DNA of 64,000 nt from Bacillota bacterium (GTDB lineage: Bacteria; Bacillota; Clostridia; Christensenellales; Aristaeellaceae): contig JAEYPB010000056.1 in NCBI GenBank assembly GCA_023411175.1, positions 37,402 through 101,401 on the forward strand. Reading direction: 5' to 3'. The first letter of the stretch is position 1. Each line of letters starts with the position of its first letter. Both the position numbers and the translations under genes were made by a program. Shown piece after piece: positions 52,602 to 61,065 of the stretch. The notes under the pieces are model-generated. The model was not told where the DNA came from. It saw only the letters and a program-made list of their open reading frames with translations, and searched no databases.

Positions 52602-54392
52602 ATGAAAAGAGTGAGCCATTTCTTCCGGCACATCAGCGTGCGCATTACGGCCTATTTTCTCATGGCGTTTGTCGCGGCGCTCGCCATCATCCTCGTGACG
52701 ATGGGCCTGATGTACCGAGACCGGCTGACGGAGGAAATCAACCTCGTCTCCGGCCAGAAGATGAGCCTCGCCGGAACGCGGCTGGGCTACGAGCTGGCGG
52801 AGATTCGCTCGCTGCACTTCTCGCTGATCCGAAACACGCTCTTGCAGACGCGCATGCGCGCGCAGCGGGAAACCCCGGGGATGGCCTCCCTCAGCGATAC
52901 CGTGGCCATGAAGGAGGAAATCGCCCGCATCATCCGCCGGTACGCCTCCGTCCGGTCGATCATCCTGATCAACGGCAGAGGGCAGATTCTGGACCCCATC
53001 TACGCGGCGGAGCCCTACCAGACCGCCATCCTGTCCGACCCCGAATACCTCTTTTTTCTAAGCTCGGGCATGAACGGCCGCTTCTCGGTGCCCAGCGCCT
53101 TCCCGGTGCTCTCCGAGCAGGCGTACGACAAGCGCAACACCATCACGTATTACGGAAGGTACTACGATACGGAAAGCTACGAGCTGCTGGGCGCGGTGGC
53201 CATCAACGTGGCGAAGGGCAGCCTGACCGGGGAACTCGAGCAGCTGTTTCAGTCCACCTATTCCGCAGCCTGGGTGGTGGACGAGAATGACAGCGTCATC
53301 GTGCGCATCGGAGACGCCCAATTTCTGGATCCGGCCCATGTGCCCGTGAGCGGAAATGTTACGCTGGGCGGCGTGCCCTATGTGGCCTACAGCCAGCAGC
53401 TGAGCGAATACCCGGACTGGACGCTCGTGGGGCTTGTGTCCTACGAGGCGATCAACGCGCCGGTCAGGAGCCTGACGCGGATACTCCTTGCGGTCAGCGC
53501 GGCGCTGCTCGCGGCGCTGGTGACCATCGGCGGCGCCATTTCAAACCGCATCACAAAGCCGCTGCGCGATCTGGGGGCGGACATGGCGGAGCTCGGCCGG
53601 GGGGCCTGGCATCCCACCAAGGCGCGCTCCAGCGCGCTGGAGATCGAGGATCTGCTGACGGGCTACAACGCGATGGTCGATTCGCTGCACGCGCTGACGG
53701 ATGAAATCACCCGGGAGCAGACGGAAAAGCGAAAAATCCGCGTGGCGATGCTGCAGTCCCAGCTGGACCTGTTGCAGTCCCAGATCAACCCCCATTTCAT
53801 TCACAACACCCTCAACACCATGCGTTACATGGCACAGAAGGAGGGCAATCAGGCGCTCAACGACCTGATCGTCTCCTTTAATTCGCTGCTTCGCGCCAGC
53901 ATGTCCCAGGTCAACATGACAAACCCGCTGGCGGTGGAGATCGAAAACCTGCACCATTACCTGAACATTCAGCTCAAGCGCTACGACGTGGAACTCACCT
54001 TTACCGTGGACGCGCCGGAGGACACGCTTTCTGTGGAGGTGCCCAAGCTCCTCTTGCAGCCGCTGGTTGAAAATTCGCTGTTTCACGGCATACTGCCCAT
54101 CGGCCGAGGGACCATCAAGCTGGTGGCCAGGATCGCGGAAGGGCGGCTGTGGATTACGCTGATCGACAACGGCGCGGGCATCGCGCCGGATGTTTTGGAA
54201 AAACTGCTGTCTGGGACGCCGGTAAGCGCCCGCGGCTACAACCAGATCGGCCTTGGCAATGTCAACGACCGGCTGAAGCTTTACTACGGGCCGTCCAGCC
54301 ATCTGGTCATCGAAAGCCGGGAGATGCACGGCACCGCCATCGGCTTCTCCGTACCGGCGGGCGGGCCCGCTCCGAGGAGCAATTTGACTTAA
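52602..54392 (+). CDS. Sensor histidine kinase, YesM-like
   Basis: A 596-residue membrane kinase: membrane helix near 14-35 (ITAYFLMAFVAALAIILVTMGL), extracellular sensor region, second helix near 285-310, HAMP (SNRITKPLRDLGADM), then SQINPHFIHNTLNTM with the phospho-accepting histidine near residue 400 and FIHN instead of the usual FLYN. The ATPase domain has LLLQPLVENSLFHG, DNGAGIAP and GLGNVNDRLKLYYG. ATG 52602 is chosen because MKRVSHFFRHISVRITAYF is the normal YesM start and the -10 lies just upstream; the frame opens 16 codons earlier. Heads an operon with its regulator and a UroD-like protein. Confidence 0.9.
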   Translation: MKRVSHFFRHISVRITAYFLMAFVAALAIILVTMGLMYRDRLTEEINLVSGQKMSLAGTRLGYELAEIRSLHFSLIRNTLLQTRMRAQRETPGMASLSDTVAMKEEIARIIRRYASVRSIILINGRGQILDPIYAAEPYQTAILSDPEYLFFLSSGMNGRFSVPSAFPVLSEQAYDKRNTITYYGRYYDTESYELLGAVAINVAKGSLTGELEQLFQSTYSAAWVVDENDSVIVRIGDAQFLDPAHVPVSGNVTLGGVPYVAYSQQLSEYPDWTLVGLVSYEAINAPVRSLTRILLAVSAALLAALVTIGGAISNRITKPLRDLGADMAELGRGAWHPTKARSSALEIEDLLTGYNAMVDSLHALTDEITREQTEKRKIRVAMLQSQLDLLQSQINPHFIHNTLNTMRYMAQKEGNQALNDLIVSFNSLLRASMSQVNMTNPLAVEIENLHHYLNIQLKRYDVELTFTVDAPEDTLSVEVPKLLLQPLVENSLFHGILPIGRGTIKLVARIAEGRLWITLIDNGAGIAPDVLEKLLSGTPVSARGYNQIGLGNVNDRLKLYYGPSSHLVIESREMHGTAIGFSVPAGGPAPRSNLT

Positions 54393-54475
54393 TAATTTTG
54401 TGAAAAGTGAATTTGTTTGATGGCGCTCACAGCGCGAGCCTTGCTAGAATGGTAAAGCGTGAGGGGAGTGAGACA

Positions 54476-56023
54476 ATGCGTTCTGTCCTCATCGTGGATG
54501 ACGAAACGCCGTCCAGAGAGCTCATCAAGATGAGCCTGGACTGGCGCAGCTTCGGCTACGCCCCCATCCTGGAGGCAAGAAACGGCCGCGAGGCGTTGGA
54601 GATCTTTGAGGCGCAGCGGCCCAGCCTCATCATCACCGATATTCAAATGCCTGTGATGGATGGGCTGGAGCTGATCCGCGCCGTCCGGAAAATCAACCCC
54701 GCCCAGCCGGTGGCGGTTTTGAGCTGTCACGAACGCTTCGCCTACGCCAAGGAAGCGCTCCGGCTGGGTGTGATCGACTACATCCTGAAGGATTCCTTTA
54801 CCGGCAGCACGCTGGCGGACCTGCTCGCCCGGCTGGAGGACGCAGGGCGAGACCCTGCCGCAAGTCGGCCGCTGCCCAGCCAGGCGCTCGAGCGCGCGCT
54901 TCGCGGCGAGGTACCCTCGGAGGCCGAAGCGGGCGAACTGAGCGGGCGCGATTACTTCCTGATGGCCGTCTCCCGGCACGACGGCTTCTGCGATATGGAC
55001 ATTCCTCCCCGGGCGCTTTGGAGCGCTCTGGCGCTGGGGGGCGGGCAGGCGGCCTTCCGGGGTGGCAGGCTGTATGCGCTGGGCTTTCTGCCCAGGCTTC
55101 CCAGCGGCGCGGATCAGCTGCGGAGAATGTCCGAATGTCTGAGCGCGGTCAGGCTCGCGCTGGAAAAGGCCGGTTCGTACGTCACCATCGGCGTATCCGC
55201 GATCATGCGCAGCCCTGAAAGGCTGGGCGAGGCGGTGAACCAGGCGTCGGAGGCGCTGCTCGGCGCGGTGTTCCAGGGAAAGGGGCGCAACATCCATTAC
55301 GAGGCCTACGGCGCCTCGGGTTCCCGGGCGCAGCTGAAGGTGTTGGACGAGGGCGTTGCGCGGGTGCGCGAGGCGCTGAAGGAAGGCGACGAGGCCGCGC
55401 TGACGGGCGAAATCCGGCGGCTCTACCAGCGGGATCTCACCGGAATGATGCAGTACAACTACCTGAGCCACGTCAACGCGCTCTTGATGGGCATCCTGAC
55501 CCAGGCCTGTCTGGCGGGCGGCATTTCCTTTAAAAGCATCTTCGGCGCGGACACGGTATCGCTGGAAGCGCTGGATCAGATGGACTCCATCGGGGAGATT
55601 TGCGGCTGGTTTGTCGAGCGGTTTATTGCGCTCGCCCGGGCGGTGCGCACTTCCTACAGCCCGCGCCTCAGCCAGATCATTGCCTATATCGATCAGCACT
55701 ACTGCGAGGACCTGACGCTCGAATCCCTCGCCGCCACCTTCCTGATCCACAAGGTGTACCTGGCCAAGGTATTCAAGGCGGAGACAAACTTAAGCGTGGG
55801 CGAGTACATCCGGAACAAACGGTTGGAGCGCGCCCAGGCGATGCTGGCACGGGAGGATGTTCGGGTGGGCGAGGTGGTGGACAAGCTTGGCTTCCACAAC
55901 GCCCAGACCTTCTACAACCTTTTCAAGCGCTGCGTGGGCATGAGCCCCAGCGAGTACAAGGCGCTGTGTGAAATGCGCCGGGTGAACCAATCCATTTCAA
56001 AATCAAAGGAGGATGCCCCATGA
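54476..56023 (+). CDS. Two-component response regulator with AraC-type HTH (YesN-like)
   Basis: A 515-residue regulator. The receiver domain has D8-D9, phospho-acceptor D55 in IITDIQMPVMDG, and the lysine in YILKDSF. A long middle region is followed by the AraC helix-turn-helix pair (LAATFLIHKVYLAKVFKAETN and VVDKLGFHNAQTFYNLFKRCVGMSP). ATG 54476 follows AGGGGAG at 7 nt. Its stop overlaps the next start (ATGA), so the UroD-like enzyme is made in step with the regulator. It probably activates the divergent importer/UroD operon. Confidence 0.9.
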   Translation: MRSVLIVDDETPSRELIKMSLDWRSFGYAPILEARNGREALEIFEAQRPSLIITDIQMPVMDGLELIRAVRKINPAQPVAVLSCHERFAYAKEALRLGVIDYILKDSFTGSTLADLLARLEDAGRDPAASRPLPSQALERALRGEVPSEAEAGELSGRDYFLMAVSRHDGFCDMDIPPRALWSALALGGGQAAFRGGRLYALGFLPRLPSGADQLRRMSECLSAVRLALEKAGSYVTIGVSAIMRSPERLGEAVNQASEALLGAVFQGKGRNIHYEAYGASGSRAQLKVLDEGVARVREALKEGDEAALTGEIRRLYQRDLTGMMQYNYLSHVNALLMGILTQACLAGGISFKSIFGADTVSLEALDQMDSIGEICGWFVERFIALARAVRTSYSPRLSQIIAYIDQHYCEDLTLESLAATFLIHKVYLAKVFKAETNLSVGEYIRNKRLERAQAMLAREDVRVGEVVDKLGFHNAQTFYNLFKRCVGMSPSEYKALCEMRRVNQSISKSKEDAP

Positions 56024-57015
56024 CCAGGCGCGAAGCCGTGCTCAAGGCGCTGCGGCACGAGGACGTGCGGCCGGTGCCCTACTTTCTGGACATGACCGAT
56101 GAGATTGCGCAGCGGATGCGGGAAACCACCGGGGACCCGCTCTTCTTCGAACACTCGGATTCCTATCTGGCGCAAGCGCGCAACGAATCCTTCGTCGATC
56201 TTCAGCATGGCCTCTTCCGGGATATGTTCGGCGTCGTATGGGACAAGGGCGCCCAGGAGGGCGACTTCGGCGTGGTGCACGAGTACCTTCTGAAGGAGCC
56301 GTCGCTGGAAGGCTATTGCTTTCCGGAACCGAATGAAAAGCTGATCCGCGAAAAGTGCGAAAATCTCGCCGCGCAGCGGGACAAATTCACCATGTACATC
56401 ATCGGATTCTCCCTTTTTGAGCGGGCGTGGACGCTTCGGTCGATGGAAGAACTCCTGTGCGACATGATCGACGAGCCGGAGTTCGTGGACGAGCTTCTGG
56501 ACAGGATTGTCGAATACAACCTGAAGGTCGTGGACATTGTCAGCCAATACCCGATCGACTGCGTCTTCTTCGGCGACGACTGGGGCATGCAAAAGGGGCT
56601 GATCATGGGCTACCCGCTGTGGAAGCGGTTCATCGGCCCGCGCATCGAAAGGGAGTACGCCTACGTGAAGTCGAAGGGCATGTACGTGGCGCAGCACTCC
56701 TGCGGCGACTGCTCGGAGGTTTTTCCGGACCTGAAGGCGCATGGCCTCGACATCTACAACACCTTCCAGCCGGAGGTCTACGACATCGAATTCTTCAAAA
56801 AGACCTATGGGGACAAAATCACCTTTTTCGGCGGCATCTCGACGCAGAAGCTGCTGCCCTACGCATCGCCGGATGAAGTGAGAACCGAGATGGCGCGCAT
56901 CATCGGCATCCTCTCGGAGGATGGCGGCTACATCATCGCGCCCACCCATGCCATGCCCGGCGATATCCCAGTGGAAAACGTATTGGCGTTTCTGGAGGTC
57001 TGTAAAAACCAGTGA
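56020..57015 (+). CDS. UroD-like protein with HSCGDC motif
   Basis: A 331-residue uroporphyrinogen decarboxylase-fold protein, opening TRREAVLKALRHEDVRPVPYFLDMTDE. It has AQHSCGDCSEVFPDL (H226, C228) and the C-terminal APTHAMPGDIPVEN, giving the same H-x-C plus His pattern as the two UroD-like genes at 46437-48745. It is part of the kinase/regulator operon by an ATGA overlap. Gene order implies the enzyme acts on, or adjusts the level of, the molecule that the kinase senses. Reaction unknown. Confidence 0.87.
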   Translation: MTRREAVLKALRHEDVRPVPYFLDMTDEIAQRMRETTGDPLFFEHSDSYLAQARNESFVDLQHGLFRDMFGVVWDKGAQEGDFGVVHEYLLKEPSLEGYCFPEPNEKLIREKCENLAAQRDKFTMYIIGFSLFERAWTLRSMEELLCDMIDEPEFVDELLDRIVEYNLKVVDIVSQYPIDCVFFGDDWGMQKGLIMGYPLWKRFIGPRIEREYAYVKSKGMYVAQHSCGDCSEVFPDLKAHGLDIYNTFQPEVYDIEFFKKTYGDKITFFGGISTQKLLPYASPDEVRTEMARIIGILSEDGGYIIAPTHAMPGDIPVENVLAFLEVCKNQ

Positions 57016-57047
57016 CGGACGGCGGCACCGATTAAGCAAAAGAAAGG

Positions 57048-57084
57048 CGGATAGTCTTGCCGTTTCGGCAGACTATCCGTCTTT
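57048..57084. terminator. Terminator between convergent operons
   Basis: Stem of about 14 bp with one bulged T (57048-57062, 57066-57079, TTT loop) followed by TCTTTT on the plus strand. The other side has AAAGAAAGG, which gives a partial T run for the minus strand. Confidence 0.8.
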
Positions 57085-57094
57085 TCTATCCTGC

Positions 57095-59047
57095 CTACCC
57101 CTCCACCGCGACCATTTGGTGCAGCAATACCTCGGGCACGGTGAAGCGCACGCGCTGTCCCTCGCACTCAAAAGGGATTTCCTCGCCCTGCGGCGCGAGG
57201 TATACCCTGGAGGGCGCGGCGTCGAGCTTCAGCGAAACCTCCACATCGCGCAGCGGAACGGCATCCTCGATGACCTCAATGCCCTTGCCGCGCACGCTGG
57301 TGTGGGCAAACAAAAGGTGTACGATGCTGCGGTTTTCCTGCCGCGCTACGGTAATCACGCCGCGGTCGGGCAGGCTGGTCTTGACCGTCCGCTCGTCGCC
57401 CAACAGTCGGTCGATGGCGTGAAGCGCCAGCTCCTTTACGGCCAGCTCGCCCTTGACGGCGTAGTCCATAAAGAGGTTCCAGCCGATATAGGCGATGTTG
57501 CCCTTGCGCACGGCGGCGGGCTGCAGCGGCGCGGCGACATCGTTGGGCGTATGCAGATGCGAACTGAAATGGAAACCGTCGCGGTTAAAGTATGGGGCCT
57601 GACGGTGCGCGAAGACATCGCCGGTGACGTTCTCCAGCTTCATGCCCTGCGAATACATGACGTACTCCGTGCGGCCGTTGACCGTCTCGAAGTCGGGAAC
57701 CAGATAGTCAGGACAAAATTCGTTCAGTCCCGCAAAGTCCGCGCCGACGTCCAGCATAAACGCGCTGGCGTCCATGTTCAGGCCGGAGCGGCCGCTGAAG
57801 AGGAGCTTTCCACCGCTTTCGACATACTGCCGAAGCCGCGCGGCCAGCTTGTCGCACAGCAAAATGTGATCGGGCAGGATCAAAAGCTTGTACGGCGCGA
57901 AGTCGGCTTCCTCATCGATGAAGTTGAACAGGTGCTTGCCCTCCAAAAGGATGCGGCACGCGCCTACGTTGCTGTCGGTTTCCGCGCTCGTGCACGCGCT
58001 GCCCAGAACCGCTTCGCAGCTGAGCACGGCGATGTCGGCAAGGTTTTCGGCGCCCCTTAAGTAGGGTTCCTTCCGCTCAACCTGCTCGTAAGCCTTGCCG
58101 ATCAGGCGGTAGGTGCTCAGGTTCATTTCGCCGCTGGGATGCAGCTGATCGCCGACGGAGATCGCCGCGCCGCAGGACAGCGAAAGGCCGGTCTCGTAAA
58201 TCAGCGCGTTGGGATGCTTGAAGCCGCCGAATTCACCCCAGGTGGTGTGGAATTTTCCGGTCATGCCCAGAAAATCCATGCCCAGCGTGCGCACATAGGC
58301 CGCCGACATTGGGAAGTGATCGTAGCCCCAACCGCCGGTCGGCAGGCTCTCAAGCTCCAGATGGGTGTCGAAGCCTGCGATGTCGCGGCGGCCGTGGGCG
58401 ATGTGTCCGGCGTTATGAAAGATCGTCGCCGTGGCGGAATGCTTGCGCACAGCCTGCTCCATGCGGCGGCAATAGCCTTCGTAAACCAGCTCGCCATGGC
58501 GCAGGATGTCGTTGGGGCTTTCGGGGTTCATGCCCCTTTCCAGCATCGACTTCACGCAGCTCGCGCAAGCGCACATCCGCACGCTGGAAATGTCCAAAAA
58601 GATGCCGCAGGGGTTATAGCGAACCATGACCTCCTCCACCTGGGCGGCCAGCTTGTCCAGATACGGGGTGTTGTAGCACATCAGGTGATAATGCGCTTTT
58701 GTAAAGGTGCTTTTTTCGACGCCGTCGGGGCTGACGTTTAGCCACTCGGGATGGTCCAGCACCTCCTTTTCATCATACCCCGCGCTCAGATAGACAGGCG
58801 CTTTCACGCCCATCTCGCCGCAGGCCTCGAGCTGCGCGCCCAACAGGTCGAAGCGGAGGTTCGGGTGCGTCACATTGGCCTCGGACGGATGGTAGGCCCA
58901 GCCGTGGTGACACTTTGAGAAGACGGTGATCGAATCCACGTGGCCCAGTTTCAACGCCTGCTGAAATTGCTTCTTGTCAAACCTCTCGCCGATTTCCGGG
59001 ATCAGCCCGGAGGTGTGAAAGTCCAGATGTACCTGCCGAAATCGCAT
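57095..59047 (-). CDS. GHL6-like putative glycoside hydrolase with beta-galactosidase trimerisation-like domain
   Basis: A 650-residue cytoplasmic protein. The N-terminal TIM-barrel region starts RFRQVHLDFHTSGLIPEIGERFD and holds a cysteine cluster (NPCGIFLDISSVRMCACASC), as in hypothetical glycosyl hydrolase 6 proteins. The middle region (LLILPDHILLCDKLAARLRQYVESGGKLLFSG) resembles the glutamine-amidotransferase-like trimerisation domain of GH42 enzymes. A C-terminal beta domain closes the chain. The start at 59047 is set by AGGAGTG; an upstream in-frame ATG lacks support. Last gene of the isomerase/PHP group; substrate unknown. Confidence 0.72.
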   Translation of the reverse strand: MRFRQVHLDFHTSGLIPEIGERFDKKQFQQALKLGHVDSITVFSKCHHGWAYHPSEANVTHPNLRFDLLGAQLEACGEMGVKAPVYLSAGYDEKEVLDHPEWLNVSPDGVEKSTFTKAHYHLMCYNTPYLDKLAAQVEEVMVRYNPCGIFLDISSVRMCACASCVKSMLERGMNPESPNDILRHGELVYEGYCRRMEQAVRKHSATATIFHNAGHIAHGRRDIAGFDTHLELESLPTGGWGYDHFPMSAAYVRTLGMDFLGMTGKFHTTWGEFGGFKHPNALIYETGLSLSCGAAISVGDQLHPSGEMNLSTYRLIGKAYEQVERKEPYLRGAENLADIAVLSCEAVLGSACTSAETDSNVGACRILLEGKHLFNFIDEEADFAPYKLLILPDHILLCDKLAARLRQYVESGGKLLFSGRSGLNMDASAFMLDVGADFAGLNEFCPDYLVPDFETVNGRTEYVMYSQGMKLENVTGDVFAHRQAPYFNRDGFHFSSHLHTPNDVAAPLQPAAVRKGNIAYIGWNLFMDYAVKGELAVKELALHAIDRLLGDERTVKTSLPDRGVITVARQENRSIVHLLFAHTSVRGKGIEVIEDAVPLRDVEVSLKLDAAPSRVYLAPQGEEIPFECEGQRVRFTVPEVLLHQMVAVEG

Positions 59048-59169
59048 AAGCTCACTCCTAAATACTTTCATTACGGAACCGGCGCGGCTTGTCTGATCCG
59101 TGGGTGCTCCTCGCGCCTTGAAACGAAGCGCTCAAATGCGATGCGGGTGCTTTTGCGCTTTTACCCCTG

Positions 59170-60096
59170 TCACTTCAGGAAGATGGGGTTTGTCCATGCC
59201 TTGAGCCCTTTTTTGTCCACGACGCTGGCGCGAACATAGGTGAAGTATTCCGGCACCGGGAAGGCGGCGCGCTCCAGAGGGGCGGATTCGGCGAACGCGA
59301 TGTGCGTGGGCGAAAAGCCGTAATGGAAACGGATCTTCTCCGCCGGGGAGCACTCGATCACGGCATTATGCTCGTCATCGATTCGGAAATCATAGATCTC
59401 CGGCCCGCAGGATGAATAAAAGCTGCCCGCGTTCAGCGCGGCGAGGATGCTGTTCAGATCTTTGCGCGCGTTGACGCGCACCCAGCCGTTGCAGTGAGCG
59501 TGCATTGGATGGCCGTCGTCAACGGCGACGCCGTAGATGCGGTTGCCTTGGCGCAGCAGCTCGTCCCAATAGGCGGCGTCGGCATCCATGTCGTTTTCAA
59601 ACACGCAGCTGCCGTTCCAGATCTCCATGGCAAAGTTGCCTTTCAGCCGGTCGAAATCCCGGCTGACCGTGCCGCTCCACTCGGGATGGCAGTAGAAGGT
59701 CAGGTTGTTGTTTTCGTGGAGCCTGTCGAGAATCACCCGCTGGTACTCGTCCTGTTCGGGCAGGATGAGGCGCTCAAAGAACTGATCCTGCCTAAAGCCG
59801 TTTCCATCATCCGGGGAGGGGCCGATGCTGACGGTGTGGCGGGTGTAGGTGCCTTGCGTACCGATCAGGCTGTCGATCTCCATGCCGGGCACGATCAGGA
59901 CGCCTGTCTCCGGCGCGAAGTTTTTGTAGTTGTAGATCCGGTGGTCGGTGAGCGCCAAAAAGTCATAGCCTTTCAGGTCGTGCAGCCGAATAACCTCCGC
60001 CGGGTCGCCTTCGCCGTCGGAACGGGTGGTATGGCAGTGCAAACCACCTTTGAGCATCGGGTTCCCGGTCTTTTCAAAAGCGCTCTGTCGAACCAT
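59170..60096 (-). CDS. PHP-domain phosphoesterase-like protein
   Basis: A 308-residue protein with the four PHP metal-binding motifs: LHCHTTRSDGE (H20, H22), LALTDHR, VPGMEID, and the later CHPEWSG and VAVDDGHPMH. PHP proteins hydrolyse phosphate esters using two or three metal ions. A C-terminal beta-rich extension of about 80 residues follows. GAGGTGAAG ribosome site 8 nt upstream. It has its own promoter overlapping the end of the isomerase gene. Context suggests a sugar- or glycan-phosphate substrate, but nothing in the sequence names it. Confidence 0.82.
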   Translation of the reverse strand: MVRQSAFEKTGNPMLKGGLHCHTTRSDGEGDPAEVIRLHDLKGYDFLALTDHRIYNYKNFAPETGVLIVPGMEIDSLIGTQGTYTRHTVSIGPSPDDGNGFRQDQFFERLILPEQDEYQRVILDRLHENNNLTFYCHPEWSGTVSRDFDRLKGNFAMEIWNGSCVFENDMDADAAYWDELLRQGNRIYGVAVDDGHPMHAHCNGWVRVNARKDLNSILAALNAGSFYSSCGPEIYDFRIDDEHNAVIECSPAEKIRFHYGFSPTHIAFAESAPLERAAFPVPEYFTYVRASVVDKKGLKAWTNPIFLK

Positions 60097-60114
60097 CGCT
60101 CTTCACCTCTGTAG

Positions 60115-60142
60115 AATATACCATATTTTCGCAGCCGGTCAA
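60115..60142 (-). promoter_or_regulatory. Internal promoter before the PHP gene
   Basis: Minus-strand -35 TTGACC (60142-60137), 16-bp spacer, -10 TATATT (60120-60115). The -35 contains the isomerase stop codon. It gives the PHP and GHL6-like genes transcription separate from the importer, with a leader of about 12 nt. Confidence 0.65.
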
Positions 60143-61047
60143 AGGCCCGCTTTCGTGGTCATCCGGTGGCCGAGCATATACACAAAGCGCATTGCTTCGG
60201 GCGAGTAGAGCGCGCCGAAGGGATTGATGGAGCCGTCGGCCTCAAAGCTGAAGCTGCCCTGATAGTTGATCTCCTTCAGCGCAGCGAGCACGCTGTCCCA
60301 GTTGATCTTGCCAAGATAGGGCGCGAGGTGCAGGTCGCGCTTGCCGTCGTTGTCATGGACGTGCAGCACGCGAACGCGCGAGCCCAGCGTTCGGATCATC
60401 TCGGCGGGATCCTGTCCCATCACCAGCGCGTGGCCGGTATCGACGCAGGCCACAAAGCGCTCCTCGCCGGCCATCTCGTTGAACGAGTCAATCATGCGCA
60501 CCATTTCCTGCGTGCGGCTGGTCAGCGAATAGTCGTAGTCGTCCGACGGCAACGTGGTGATGCCGAACAGGTTTTCAATGGCCACCTTGATGTTGTGCTT
60601 GCGCAAAAGCGGCATAAGGCTCGTAAAGAACTTGCGGTTGTGCGCCTCGCCATTTTGCTGATACGCTTCGGTATAGTAGTCCAGCGGCGGCTGCTGAACG
60701 TGGATCACGGCGTACTCCGCGCCCAGCGCGGCGCAGCAGGCGATGCTGTTACACTGCATCCGGTACATGACCTCGTTGTACTCCGTCTCCTCCTCGCGGC
60801 GGGCGTGGGCAAGCGGCGTGTGAACCTGCGAGAAAGTGAGGCCCAGCCCCTTCGCATATTTGCGAAGGTCTGCGTAGTGCTCCACCAGCTGATCCAGCGG
60901 CGCTGTCGCCAGCGGGCAGGTGTACATGTCCGTCTGCGGGTGCAGCGAGAGGTCGATCGTATCAAAGCCCGCCTGAGCGGCGTGCGCAAGCGAACCCTTT
61001 TCACCAAACCACCGGATCTGCATTTCAATCTGAGTGCCGATCTTCAT
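60139..61047 (-). CDS. Sugar phosphate isomerase/epimerase family protein (AP endonuclease 2-like TIM barrel)
   Basis: A 302-residue xylose-isomerase-like TIM barrel. Metal-site residues are visible in AIENLFG (Glu), CVDTGHA (Asp, His), HVHDNDGKRDLHLAPYLGKINW (His, Asp) and SFEADG (Glu). Family members epimerise or isomerise keto-sugars and inositol derivatives, such as D-tagatose 3-epimerase and IolE/IolI. AAAGGAG ribosome site. It begins 18 bp after the permease stop, so it belongs to the importer operon and probably acts on the imported sugar. Confidence 0.87.
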   Translation of the reverse strand: MKIGTQIEMQIRWFGEKGSLAHAAQAGFDTIDLSLHPQTDMYTCPLATAPLDQLVEHYADLRKYAKGLGLTFSQVHTPLAHARREEETEYNEVMYRMQCNSIACCAALGAEYAVIHVQQPPLDYYTEAYQQNGEAHNRKFFTSLMPLLRKHNIKVAIENLFGITTLPSDDYDYSLTSRTQEMVRMIDSFNEMAGEERFVACVDTGHALVMGQDPAEMIRTLGSRVRVLHVHDNDGKRDLHLAPYLGKINWDSVLAALKEINYQGSFSFEADGSINPFGALYSPEAMRFVYMLGHRMTTKAGL

Positions 61048-61065
61048 ACTGCGTTCTCCTTTGCA

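Noticed and set aside
32129..57015. Haem-pathway uroporphyrinogen decarboxylase (hemE)
   Set aside because: Five divergent copies, no neighbouring haem genes, sugar-gene context and methyltransferase-type HSCG motifs argue against it.
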